Positions 14,454-23,222 of a stretch of 64,000 bases of DNA are shown in pieces. Position 1 is the stretch's first letter; every line of letters begins with the position of its first letter. The stretch comes from Tubiluchus corallicola. Its lineage: Eukaryota > Priapulida > Priapulimorpha > Priapulimorphida > Tubiluchidae. Location of the stretch: positions 483,397-547,396 of the forward strand of contig JAQGDQ010000081.1 of assembly GCA_030141605.1 (NCBI GenBank), in the 5' to 3' direction. The notes beneath the pieces were generated by a model, which saw nothing but the letters and a program-made list of their open reading frames with translations, was not told the DNA's origin and ran no database searches. The position numbers and the translations under genes were made by a program.

Positions 14454-15882
14454 AAGGGGAAAGAATTTATTATTTTTTATTATTTTAATACATGATTATG
14501 ATAATAAACATATACATATTTACAATTCCTTTCTATCTGCAAGGGGTGGTTTATATTATTCATAAGCAGTTAACAAATGAAAATTCACTTAATATACAAA
14601 ATACATGTTTACACAAAGCCTAAAATAGTAAGCCATGATGTCAGTGCATTCGACTTTTAATACATTTGTTATACATTCGATAAATTTTAAATCTTTTACT
14701 AAATTTACAAAAGTTTTCTGTAGTTCATCTACTTTCTGGATAGGTAAATATCACGGTTTGGTCGACAGCTGACAAATTCTAACATTTTTTTATGTACAAG
14801 GGGGCAATAAAATATTAAATGTTCAACAGTTTGTCTATCAAGATTACAATCACCAACACTTTCATTTATATACCCAGGTCTGCATAGAAGTCGTTAAAAT
14901 TTCCTTACAGTATACTAAAGGCTAATGCTTCAATCTTACGTTACCAGATAACAGATAATTTCAAAGGCATTAACTAAATTTGAGTGGATTTATAGAACTA
15001 TCCTGGCATTTGAGTGTAACCTTTATAGCTTGAGCGACACCTGGCGGACCATAACCGTAAAATATAATCAATATTCGCTAACTTTCTATAATGCGTAATA
15101 TTTATAGGTGTACTACTTAAACTTTCTGTGCGAATATCAAAATTTTTACTAAGCCTAAGGAAATTTTGTAGCAGTTTAGTTTATGAAGTGCCTGTGGTTT
15201 CCTTGCTCATTTATTGCAATAATTTTACATTTCAAAAGATCGTCATCTGGTAGTGTTAGCGTTTTCAGTACCAGTTAAATGCACATTGCTTTAAACATGA
15301 TGTCTAGAGAACGTAGGCCACAAATTAATTCCAGTTTTTCTCTGAAGGGTTTAAAATGGCAACCGGTCCCTGTCTTCATTACATCGTAAATCAAATCGTC
15401 AAAAAGACTATGCTTCCTGACCATCCAGGCTGTCGCTCCGTACATAATTATTGGTAAAACAATACATTTAAACAGTGAAATTAACAGAAGGTAAACTAAA
15501 TCCTTTTACAGTCAGACATTTACGCTTAATTATTATACAGCGATACCAAGCTTTTTTCCTAACAGCTTTTTCAAACGATAAGCTATTTGTACTATTTTGC
15601 ACATAGTACTGATTTGAGGTTGATTTTCAAGTCCAAGAGATATCACCTCCGTTTTTCCAGTTGAACAGTTGATGACCTGCCTCTATTTGTAACACCATTT
15701 ATGTTTCGCCATCAATTGAAACTGTCCCATCATCAGCAAATTTAAAACAGTTCACTTCAGCAATTGTTCTGAGTTTGTTAAAGATGGAACAATTAAAAAA
15801 TTGCACATAGAAAGGCACTTCACTTGTCCGTCTAACCTGCCAAAACGTCTAGGTTGATGAGTGAGAAGGAGAGAAGGAGGGA

Positions 15883-15928
<46 letters not shown>

Positions 15929-18900
15929 AAGAGAGAGAGAGAGAAAGAGAGAGAAAGAACGAAAGAGAGAGAGAGAGAGAAGGGCTGGGGGAGGGCGAGA
16001 AGAGAGGAAGAGAAAGAAAGGGAGTAGAAATCTGTACAACTGAAGTAATTGTGATATTCGCACTTACCACTCTGAGTATCCCCTCTTGCCTGTAGTGGTC
16101 AGCTAAGACAGGAGTATAGTGCTTGTGATATTGGAGTCTCTTTTCAATAGCGCGTTTGGTGTCATCCAACCTGTGCTGTTTCTCCCAACGATTCTTGAGT
16201 CGCCTGAGTAACACATCCTCGGCACATTGAATCAGTACAACCAAGTCCACTTTACCCAACTGAAATGCAAGTTATTGGGAACTGGGTTAAACCACAGCAA
16301 CATAATAATAGACCTAATTAATCAATATAAACGTGGTCATGGTATCATCACAGTACATAACACTTTTAGGAGCGCTGACAAAGCATTAATGGTGTCATCT
16401 CATCAACGTCATTATCTTAGCAATCAAACAGATCCGCCGCTTATATTTATTTTTGAGGAACGCTTTCTGTTTAGTAGTACTAGTAATTTATTGTCAAAAG
16501 AACAAATAAATTCAACTTTCACAAATGTAGACATTAAGACTATACACATGTCCCTGCCAATAGATGACTAAGTTTTAATGAATTACTACTATAAAACAAG
16601 AAACTGTACAAGAATACAATATATATAAATAAATTCAATTTGACGTCTTTACTACAAGCAAAATGACTTATCGTCTTTAAGCGTATGTGTTTAAAACATC
16701 AAAACAAACTTTACACAAGACTACAAGAATGAATTTCAGGCAATAATTCGAAAGATACAATTTATTATTGTAATCTTAATGTCAAAATTCTTATTAATGC
16801 TGGAATAAACCCACAATTAGTTAAATTTTGAAACCAAGGTTGAAAACCAGGAAATGTGAAAAAGTAGGGATGCAATCTGGATTTGAACTAGGGAGCTTTT
16901 GCTTAGAAGGCAGACGTATTTTCTAGTGGTTAAGGCAATCCCTATAGTTGACTGGTGATACAGTGACCGAGTGACTAAGGCGTGTGTCCTGTAAGCAGAA
17001 GGTCCCTGGTTCAAATCCAGGTCGTATCCCACCTTTCACGTTTCCTGTTATTTTAGATTTGGCATCGTCATTTGGTTAATTGTGGGTTTATAACATCAGT
17101 TCGAAAAAGAGCTACTTATAGATGACAATGACAGAAGTACAAATGAAGAAAAGAAAAACAAAAAGTATTTTATTTTTGGTTTGTAGTTGCTTTTGCATAT
17201 GTTTTTTGTGAACTAGTCTCAACATTTTTTCTGTTTAGACCACAAAAAGCAGTTAACCTCTAACAGAATGTCATTCTGTGAATAATACACGGAACCACTC
17301 ATTCGTGCTTTCTCTGGCAGATCACATAGGTACTTGTTAAACAGACATTTGTTTGACCCTCCATCTGTTTGTCCTGTTATTTACCCATTGCATGTTTGCC
17401 TCGCTCAGCCTTTCTTTTTCTGATTTCATTTAATTTTTCCTGTCTATTTTTTCCTTTCGTTTTTTACTTATTCACTTTCTTTCTTTTTGCCGTTTGCCTT
17501 CTCTTTTTTAATTTCGTTTTTATTTTTTGTCTTTGTTTCTTCTTATACCATTTCTTTTCCTACATTCCTACCATTTCTTTTTTTCTTTTTTAACAACCTA
17601 CATTACTTAATTTCTCCATTTATTTCCGCAATTCTTCTCTTGTTTCTTTTTCTTTTGTTCTTTCGTTGCCTGTTTTCCTTCTTTCCTGAAAGTTCTGTTT
17701 TGTTTGTTTTACTCTTCCAATATTTATTTCCTTTTGCTTTTGTTTTTTCCTTTAAGCACACATTAAGCCAGAACACATTACGCTGGACCGTTTACAAATG
17801 TTGAATTGCAGCAGCAGAACTGGAATCTAGTCATTTCCAAGGATGATCCTTCCGTCTTTTTTTCCTGCCTTTCTTTTTTCTTCTAAATTTCTTTTTCAGT
17901 TTTACCTTTCTTTTTGTTTCTTATGTTTTTATTATTGCAGTTATTCGTTTGTTCGTTCGTTTGTCTGTGCATGTGTGCGTGCGTGCGTCCGTCTGTCAAT
18001 CGCTCATTTATTCATTCATTCGCCTGCCTCTCTGAATTCCATTCTTTCTATTCATACCCTAAAAGGAATATTTTGACGTTCCACATTTTCACGTTTCTTC
18101 GTGCGCAATTTTCTAGCTTGTCTCCAAATTGCTTCGTTTACGACGCTCATAAAATACTATTTAAAGACGATGATATAGCGTATTCTCACTTAGTAATGTC
18201 ATAATTCTGTGCACACGTATCTGCATGTGAAACGAAGACAAATTACGCGGGTGCAGCTTTATAGCCTACATTTCCTATAATATACAACTCTGTACACCGC
18301 CTGGGATTATTAATAGCTATAGCAGAATGGCAACAACCACACTGGGTTATTGGAACCCATACAGGGTTTTGGAACAGGTGAATCATAGTATTGATATAAA
18401 GTCTTCATCTTGAAAGGTGTTTCAGAGAAGTTCGTTCTTGTTCGCAGTGTACGGAAAACACCGTAAGATGTGGAACAAATAACAATAGAAAAAGTACAAA
18501 CGAAAAACTGAAAACAAATTAAGTTTAGTGTTCGGAATTTTAAAATCAAATGATTCAGTATCTATGCAAAGCTGTATATAGTGATGCTAGGAGCAATATC
18601 AGATTTATTGTAAGACATTTGAGTGTTTTGTTCAATGTGAATACTTTAGATAATTTTAATTTTAAGAAACTGAGCTTACACGTTTTCATGGAGGGTCATA
18701 TTGCTAATTTAACGCAAGAGAATATGGTCCATGCCAATATGATCAAGGAGTGTTTATATAGTATCTAAGGTATATATGACGTAAGCATAAATAGAGAACA
18801 AATAGTCACTATTTAGCATATGCATATAAATATTGTGTAAAAACATTGCACTAAAAGTCACTAGTTTGTATGTATGCGTTTGTGTATGTAAATAATGTTG

Positions 18901-18965
18901 TTGTTTTCTTCTGTTTAAGTTAACTCGCCAACTCAAAGTATACAAATTATTATACGAAAAAGGTA

Positions 18966-19000
<35 letters not shown>

Positions 19001-21064
19001 CATTAGCATGACGTTTGCAGGAGAAATTGTTGTGTGGGTGTGCAACGGCAAATTAGCCTATTTTTTTACAAAATAGAAAACTGACTGGCAGTTCTGTTAC
19101 CTCTGATTCAAACTTAATGGCTTGGTCAATATTCCTCGGGAAGCCATCTATTACAAAACAGGCACAGTCAGGAAACTTCTGCATCTCCGTCCTCAGCAGC
19201 TGCATAACAACATCCTGGAATTAGGATCCCGCAGTTAGAAAATTACTGTTTTACTAGGCGGGTAATGACGATACGACATGGTAATGACAATGCTTTTATG
19301 GTAATAACGGTGAACTTTAATGACTGTCACACTGTGCCCGAGAAAACGTTGGACAGACTAAAGAACAGTGGTTAAGTGGGTCAATTTGTGCATAAGCAGA
19401 TTAGCAGGAGAAAAGAAAAGTAGGTAGAGAATTTGAAAAGCAGAAGTGGAAATATGGATAAAGAAAAAGAATGAACGAAATAAGCGAAAAAAAATAAGAG
19501 AAATAAAAAATAAAAAACAATGAAAGGAGGCAGGAACACAAAAGAGAGAAGAAAGAAAGAAAAAGAGACGAAAAGGCTAGAAACGAATAGAGAGAAAATG
19601 GGGACTAGAGAAACGGCGAAGAAAAGATAAGTAAACCAAAGACAGCAGATAGATGAGCTGTCAGCAGATGAAAAAAGAAGAAAATGAAAACAAAGGAAAA
19701 AAAGAAAAAAATGAAAGCACGAAAGGGAAAAAGAAAGGAGCGAGAAAGAGAGAAAAAAAAGGCAAAACTTTTGTTGTCGTTAGTAGAGGTAATATACACG
19801 ATATAAAGAGATACCAGTGATCACCTGCTGCATGTTAGTTTTAAGTCACTATCAATATAAGATACTGATTACTGAGCATGTTAAGTCAAATAAGGCTTTA
19901 GAGGCTTTCTATGATACACACTCTGCGCCCTCTCATTTAATATAATTTAGCACTGCGATGCAGAAATACAAAAACGTTACAAGAGGTAGTACAACGTTTT
20001 GATAAATTCAATGAAAATCTTAAGCAGGCATCCTGATGTTTTGAAAGGCTCAAGCAGCGATGTTATTGAAAGAGTTTGATAACAAGAATGATTTTACGTA
20101 AATTAAATGAGAGAAACCGCAGGGGTGTTCTGGTTTCTAAATTACTTGGTTTCAGTCCATAGAGGGGAATATAAAATATTAAAACACGAGAACTGCAGTA
20201 CAAAAACTGCCTACAGCAACAAATGGTATAAAAGCTGCCGTTTGTGATCATTACCTTTTTATGCCTTATGAGTATAACCTCTCTTTTTGCTAGTCTTGCT
20301 TTACGATTTTGGTTAATAATGATTGTAGTACAGTAACATAAGGTAAACACGCCATTGTTTCTGACACCTTTACAATTTGAAAGCATTCCATCAAGCTGCC
20401 ACTTCCAGGCGTGACTATATGAGGCGTGACTATGATCGTTCATTTGTTTCTCAACCAATTGATTTTCTAGATAAGGAATCGCCATTAAATTCATCTTTTA
20501 ATTTTTTTGTTACTCATTCTCGATATGACAAGTAGAGTAAGTCAACATGCTGCTGAAGTGTCGACTGTCATCTTTTGGTGATGTTCAAACTTTTATATTA
20601 AAAATCAGCAGCAAACGACAGCTTTCAACTGCTTTGTCTGTGTTTAACTGACTGCTAATGTTTTATGAAACAAATTTTTGCTGCCGTGACATATGAAGTA
20701 GTTAGTAAAATATGAACTGGTAGCATTACTAAGCGTTGTCACTGGATCAGTAACATTGATTTTTGTCATCAGAATAGGATACCTTCTATTAATATATAGT
20801 TTAATTAACTATTCCATTGAACTCGCGAGTTAATTTAACCCTTTTTGCCTTTAACCTTTTTCTTTACGTTAGCGTAATAAAATCGTCAAGATACCTGAGG
20901 AACCATTTCGCCATTTTGTATCATTTCTCTCACAATGAGCCACTTGTCCAGCGGACTGGTGGCAATTTGTCGGCGGAGCAAGTCTCCCATGGAAATATGA
21001 ATGAAACCCTCGTATCGCTCACACATTAGACTGCACTGAGTGGCTCTTCCACTGCCTGGACCAC
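20..21064 (-). CDS. Adenylate kinase, AK5-like (partial gene, seven exons)
   Basis: Seven minus-strand exons (20895-21064, 19101-19214, 16068-16259, 8350-8440, 7994-8088, 1084-1111, 20-147) join in frame through GT-AG introns; after two leading bases they give 271 codons and a TAA at 20-22. The family transfers phosphate between ATP and AMP. Visible landmarks in order are a P-loop GGPGSGRATQ, the NMP-binding region with HISMGDLLRRQ, the AMP-site motif IDGFPRN, the LID segment HRLDDTKRAIEKRL with its arginines, and a closing VHGDNSEDVV strand-helix. A polar linker of about 95 residues without kinase motifs follows. The P-loop lysine is replaced by Arg and the next Gly by Ala. The beta-1 strand exon is missing. 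A donor-like G|GTAACT overlaps the last codons, so the gene may instead continue past the left edge into another kinase domain, as in multi-domain AK5 proteins. The family call is firm, the gene ends are not. Confidence 0.82.
1084..1111 (-). CDS. Adenylate kinase linker micro-exon (28 nt)
   Basis: A 28-nt exon lies between ATTTCCAG|AAACAA and ACGCAG|GTAGAA, encoding KQESTSENA plus one base. It continues phase 0 from the preceding exon and phase 1 into the next. Micro-exons are easy to invent, but the polar composition matches both neighbours. Confidence 0.5.
2104..2138. repeat. (TA)n(TG)n microsatellite
   Basis: About ten TA units are followed directly by about eight TG units. It lies in the adenylate kinase intron. 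Confidence 0.95.
3047..3930. mobile_element. hAT-like non-autonomous DNA transposon with perfect 8-bp TSD
   Basis: The left end is CAGAGGTGTGCAAA and the right end is the inverse complement of CAGGGGTGTGCAAA. These match the CAGNGGTGTNCAAACTGCGG end family typical of hAT elements. The element is flanked by a perfect 8-bp direct duplication ACCTAACC (3039-3046 and 3931-3938), the size hAT transposases make. The inner termini carry a GCGGGCC motif on both sides. No transposase reading frame remains in the 884 bp; the two small plus-strand frames inside (3511-3869) show nothing recognisable. Confidence 0.92.
4771..5105 (-). mobile_element. Truncated hAT-like MITE, inverted relative to 5813-6233
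   Basis: It starts with TAGAGGTGAGC and carries the same TTCGAA-rich terminal segment (GAATTCGAAT, CGAATTCGAATTGAG) and internal sequence (CACTAGTAAAAAGTGG, then CATGCTGTTTGAAACATTTT) as the complete element at 5813-6233, in reverse orientation. The distal end, about 90 bp, is missing. Confidence 0.8.
5125..5472 (-). other. 115-codon open frame between two inverted MITEs, unknown
   Basis: This is an open frame of 115 codons on the minus strand between the truncated and the complete TTCGAA-rich MITE. I recognise no domain. It has several Cys and His residues (HICCSN, VASCNYVN, HVTTQQNECYY) but not in a clear zinc-finger spacing. It may be a decayed piece of an hAT transposase or chance, and it lies inside an intron of the adenylate kinase gene. 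Confidence 0.25.
5813..6233. mobile_element. hAT-like MITE (421 bp) with perfect 8-bp TSD
   Basis: The ends are TAGGGGTGAGCAT and its exact inverse complement ATGCTCACCCCTA. The flanks carry an exact 8-bp duplication TTCAGTAT at 5805-5812 and 6234-6241. The subterminal regions are packed with TTCGAA and GGTTCGAATTCGAA motifs on both sides, which look like transposase-binding repeats. There is no coding capacity. A truncated relative lies at 4771-5105. Confidence 0.93.
7994..8088 (-). CDS. Adenylate kinase linker exon
   Basis: Acceptor CTTTCCAG|GTGTGG, donor TGTCAG|GTGATT. Only the frame with two leading bases is open and it encodes ERYLCSLNEISLAEDAQEDV and a short tail ending SSCQ. There is no recognisable domain. 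Support comes from paired splice sites and phase continuity on both sides. Confidence 0.55.
8350..8440 (-). CDS. Adenylate kinase exon, end of kinase domain
   Basis: Acceptor TTTTGCAG|GTACAT. The exon reads VHGDNSEDVVTDEITAVI, which matches the final strand and helix of adenylate kinases (D-x-x-x-x-x-E-x-V pattern). The donor is placed at CAAAAAA|GTAATA because that phase fits the next exon; GGCACT|GTGCAA is an alternative. Confidence 0.68.
9150..10280 (+). pseudogene. Decayed non-LTR retrotransposon (RT C-terminal region)
   Basis: Three frame-shifted stretches read as the C-terminal half of a LINE ORF2. At 9159-9407 KILGLTIDNKLSFETHVNA matches the region after the RT catalytic core. At 9408-9688 YKTTILPIILYASST, an in-frame TGA, then FDDITYDVIRTSTGSM and ILQQICGLP follow. 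At 9997-10275 LTGQGNFNELMIRIGFA, then a degenerate C-x-x-G and EHLI stretch, resembles the usual C-terminal HC-rich tail. Frameshifts and stops show it is dead. A second copy of the same family lies at 14480-15780 on the other strand. Confidence 0.75.
10621..10806 (-). mobile_element. tRNA-derived SINE with ATG-triplet tail
   Basis: Read on the minus strand it starts with a tRNA-like head: A box GGGCCGAGTGG and B box GAGTTCGATACC at the usual spacing. The body contains CATATACCCTA, and the element ends in (GAT)n/(GGT)n triplets (10621-10646 on the plus strand). The body matches the copy at 52835-53070. Confidence 0.75.
10835..11115 (+). pseudogene. LINE 3' end, L2/CR1-like
   Basis: Shifted frames read like the conserved end of L2/CR1-type ORF2 (FSV-AP--WN-LP--IR---SL-SFK--LKTHLF): FCLCSA, then ELANSLNSFK, stop, HFQTHLFKLN. 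The 3' UTR contains AGAGCGCTGTACAAATAAGC, a typical LINE tail. Several stops are present. Plus strand. Confidence 0.6.
11470..11617. mobile_element. Small fold-back element
   Basis: GTTCTCTCGCGACTTCTCTC at the left is mirrored by GAGAGAAGTCGCG and GCGAGAGAAC at the right, the right arm carrying about 15 extra bases. The core between the arms is about 80 bp. No target duplication is obvious. Confidence 0.65.
12791..12904. repeat. 57-bp exact tandem duplication
   Basis: Two adjacent 57-bp units starting ACTATGATAAATTC at 12791 and 12848 are identical by eye. Each contains the small palindrome GTGATAATCGATCAC. The unit length keeps a reading frame open, but there is no sign of a gene. Confidence 0.93.
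13377..13475. repeat. Decayed short tandem repeat (TCAAATAAAGGCC-like)
   Basis: About six imperfect units of TCAAAYAARGGCC follow one another with small insertions. Confidence 0.7.
14231..14456. repeat. (GA)n microsatellite, about 225 bp
   Basis: An interrupted (GA)n tract lies immediately next to the minus-strand LINE fragment. The Arg/Glu open frames across it have no coding meaning. Confidence 0.97.
14480..15780 (-). pseudogene. Decayed non-LTR retrotransposon, opposite orientation to 9150-10280
   Basis: Minus-strand stretches read, in order, KFADDGTVSIDGET (the F/Y-A-D-D catalytic core of reverse transcriptase, about 15695-15750), LFKCIVLPIIMYGATAWM then FDDLIYDVMKTGTG (about 15370-15470), and a C-terminal C-x-x-x-x-R-Q-T-V-E-H-L-I-F-Y-C-P block (about 14790-14870). 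These match the plus-strand copy segment by segment (LPIILYASST, FDDITYDVIRTSTG). Stops and frameshifts are present throughout. Confidence 0.78.
15886..16022. repeat. (GA)n microsatellite next to a splice donor
   Basis: An interrupted GA tract lies in the intron. Its near end is about 45 bases from the donor of exon 16068-16259. In the gene sense it is (CT)n. Confidence 0.95.
16068..16259 (-). CDS. Adenylate kinase exon with LID region
   Basis: Acceptor CATTTCAG|TTGGG, donor AGAGTG|GTAAGT, 192 nt (64 codons, phase 0). It reads LGKVDLVVLIQCAED, then LRRLKNR, HRLDDTKRAIEKRL and a helix ending ILRV. The arginines expected to contact the phosphates are present. A (GA)n tract, read as (CT)n in the gene sense, starts about 45 bases past the donor. 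Confidence 0.9.
16801..17093. mobile_element. Head-to-head pair of tRNA-derived SINEs (inverted repeat)
   Basis: The right arm (plus strand) has a tRNA-like head with A box GTGACCGAGTGACTAAGG, a loop CCTGTAAGC, B box GGTTCAAATCC and GTCGTATCCCACC, then a body ending AATTGTGGGTTTATAA. The left arm is the same unit on the minus strand: CTAGTTCAAATCCAG, GCATCCC, and a body ending TAATTGTGGGTTTATT. The arms are about 130-145 bp, diverged, and meet at their tRNA ends around 16935-16945. The plus-strand head pairs only about 5 of 7 acceptor bases and lacks T33, so it is not a functional tRNA. Confidence 0.75.
17390..17960. repeat. Pyrimidine-rich tract (plus strand)
   Basis: For more than 500 bases the plus strand is dominated by T and C in TTTCTTTTT-like runs. 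In the adenylate kinase transcript (minus sense) it is purine-rich. Long Phe/Leu/Ser frames across it are compositional artefacts. Confidence 0.85.
18966..18999. repeat. (AT)n microsatellite
   Basis: About 16 AT units occur in an adenylate kinase intron. Confidence 0.95.
19101..19214 (-). CDS. Adenylate kinase exon with AMP-binding IDGFPRN motif
   Basis: Acceptor TTCCAG|GATG, donor CAGAG|GTAACA, length 114 nt (38 codons, phase 0 on both sides). It encodes DVVMQLLRTEMQ, then FVIDGFPRNIDQAIKFESE. The DGFPR motif is the family signature and keeps its Arg. The exon sits between a pyrimidine-rich and a purine-rich tract in its flanking introns. Confidence 0.88.
19215..20894 (-). other. Adenylate kinase intron with purine tract
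   Basis: It contains a plus-strand purine-rich region (19390-19770). The 143-codon minus-strand frame at 20063-20494 has no recognisable domain and no convincing splice sites, so it is not called a gene. Confidence 0.5.
19390..19770. repeat. Purine-rich tract (plus strand)
   Basis: About 380 bases are dominated by A and G (AAAGAAAG, GAGAAAGAG-like runs). It is opposite in strand bias to the tract at 17390-17960, with one kinase exon between them. Confidence 0.85.
20895..21064 (-). CDS. Adenylate kinase exon with P-loop and NMP-bind start
   Basis: The acceptor is TTGCAG|GTGGTCC and the donor CCTCAG|GTATCT. The exon begins with the last two bases of a Gly codon and reads GPGSGRATQC, then a helix and HISMGDLLRRQ, ending GEMVPQ. 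Phase at the 3' end is 0, matching the next exon. The Walker A lysine is Arg (AGA) and the following Gly is Ala (GCC). Confidence 0.85.
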
Positions 21065-23079
21065 CTGCAAGGTAATTACAAAGCATGAGGATGGGGTATC
21101 AATAATGTGGAGGGCTGAGATACTCACTGCAGGACTGAATAGGCTGCTGCAGTGTGCGTTCCGCCAGGAAATAGCTCAATGCAAGGCTAGTATATGTAGC
21201 CTCATTTTCTAGTAACATTGATTTTCTGTAACACATTTGACCAGTAATATGATGGTTACAGCATCTACTGAAGCCATTGAAAAGTTTTTACCCACATGTG
21301 CTATCATAGCTGAGCTCACATGCTTAGATGCTCCCAAAGTTACCAGTTCAGTAGAAGAACTGTTTTGTTTTGGGTACCTTGACAACAATATGTACGTGGC
21401 ATGCAAGCTCAGTGCTACCTGGTATAAGTTCGTTTTTCGAGAGGGGTAACCTACAATTGCAATTTAATAAGTTAGTAGCGTAGATCATTTCCATTCAGTT
21501 TGCTAATCACTGTCATTTATAAGGATATCTAGTAACTAGTTTAATCGACAGCCAAAGAGAGAGAATGAAATTGGGTCATATTAAAATAGCAATAATTGCT
21601 ATAATGATTCAGGTATCAGTGCATCGCTGCCTCCCACGAACGAAGGGCAGGAATACAAAAATCACTTAGCACCTACGTAATATTGCTCTTTCAGAATATT
21701 TACATTGTCCAGTTCTTCGGCGTTAAACCGATTCCACTGAGTGTAACATTCCATGAGCGTTACGCTAATAATGGCTTTTATTTTTATCTTACTGAGCTAC
21801 TCTCTCCCTGAGGAAATGTTACCGACAAGCCTAATGTGCTCTTAGGTGCAAGGAGCTTATTTTTTCAAAATATGAATCCACATCACTTGCCGCGATTTTG
21901 AAAGTTACCGAAGAACTTAAAAAGTTTTGAGAATTTCGAAAAACAAAAACCTGCAAGATTAATTGAAGATAAAGGGTGCCCACGTTGTTAATATTGATTA
22001 TACAACTTTTTTCTTAAAATTATTTGTAAAACATCGTTTTAAAATACGAAGCTAGAACCAGTCTATGAAAAGTGACAACCGAAACAAATGTACCTATCTC
22101 CTGCATATTATCCTTTTACTACACGTTCATACCTATAAATATGATAATAGGACATCTTGGAATGCTAGCGTCTCCAGTGATCCCCTCTGTGCTAGTTAAG
22201 CCGCTGTCGCTATCCACAGACAAATTTCTGCTATGCATGTTGCTTCTTTTTTCGCTTTTCAACATGTTTGTGAAACATTAATGTCCAGTTACATTTCTGT
22301 CAAACTGTAACAAAAAGGGAAACACAGTTTGTCATAGTAAGTAATCGTATTTCAACTAAGTTTATACAAAATTTTTATCAAAATTATGATTTCATAACGT
22401 GCTATTTATATCTGTACTAAAATTATTTGGTTGTATGTGTAAGTTATATATGACGTTTGTCTACTATATCCATAATGTAATAGCTTTGTCTTGAAAATGT
22501 CCTGTAATAATGTCTGGTGTTGTTTTACTATTATTATATAACGTATGTCATTGTATATATGTGCCAACAAATAAACTGTAAATTTTATTTCCTCCGATTA
22601 CTGCACACCACATTTAGGTGTCTTGAATGTTTACAGCACCTACTTAGTGGTGTTACAAGTATTTAAAATATGTTTAAAACATCTGTTTGACATCTCAAGA
22701 TTCCCATGGTGTAGCCTGCTGTGCAAACAATTAGCTAACTGACTGAATTCAGAAGTTAAGATGGTAATCTTGTAAATAATATGAGGTGATCTTACATTAC
22801 AGGTGAGGAAAATGTAAGCTGGAATATATAAAAAAACATTACAGAATCTAGTACAGTATGTCTGTGTGCATAATTCAACGCTCGTTTTTAGATATTAAAC
22901 CCACTTTGGTGTTGGGTTGGTTAATGAATTATCGAATTTGTCCGGATTATTTTTTTAGCAATAAACGTTTTAAATTCTCTCTGTTTTGACAATTATTTTC
23001 CATTTGTTCAGAAAACGATTTTTGTTTGCCTATAATGATTCTAACGAGTTATGAGAGGCTAACCGAATGAATAAATTAA

Positions 23080-23222
23080 TGATGGAAAGAATAGATTGAT
23101 GAACAAGCATGTATGCAAGGACAAGTGAATGAATAAGTGAGTGATTGAATGAATTGTGAATGAATGTATAGGTGACAGAATGAATAAGTAAATGAATGAA
23201 TGCATGAATGAATGAATAAATC
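23080..23222. repeat. Imperfect (GAAT)n repeat
   Basis: Many GAAT/GAATGAAT units are mixed with AAGT and GATT variants. Confidence 0.8.

Larger units (their letters stand above)
8441..16067 (-). other. Adenylate kinase intron packed with retroelements
   Basis: This 7.6-kb intron holds the plus-strand LINE piece at 9150-10280, a SINE at 10621-10806, a LINE 3' end at 10835-11115, a small fold-back at 11470-11617, a 57-bp tandem duplication at 12791-12904, decaying tandem repeats at 13377-13475, and the minus-strand LINE piece at 14480-15780 between two (GA)n tracts. I see no other coding sequence. Confidence 0.6.
16260..19100 (-). other. Adenylate kinase intron with SINE pair and pyrimidine tract
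   Basis: The intron holds the head-to-head SINE pair (16801-17093), a long plus-strand pyrimidine-rich tract (17390-17960), an irregular TTCG/CATT repeat zone (17940-18030) and (AT)n at 18966-18999. I see no other coding sequence. Confidence 0.6.

Noticed and set aside
14152-14565. Arg/Glu-repeat proteins (also 15752-16259 Leu/Ser and 33726-34035)
   Set aside because: Translations of (GA)n/(CT)n microsatellites; the only real coding part is the kinase exon 16068-16259.
16933-17013. Possible tRNA gene on the plus strand with good A and B boxes
   Set aside because: Acceptor stem pairs only about 5 of 7, the anticodon loop lacks T33, and an inverted relative lies beside it; it is the head of a SINE.
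17369-18204. Phe-rich 'membrane protein' frames
   Set aside because: Compositional artefact of the pyrimidine-rich tract.
20063-20494. 143-codon minus-strand frame in a kinase intron
   Set aside because: No domain, no splice support and not needed to join the flanking exons.
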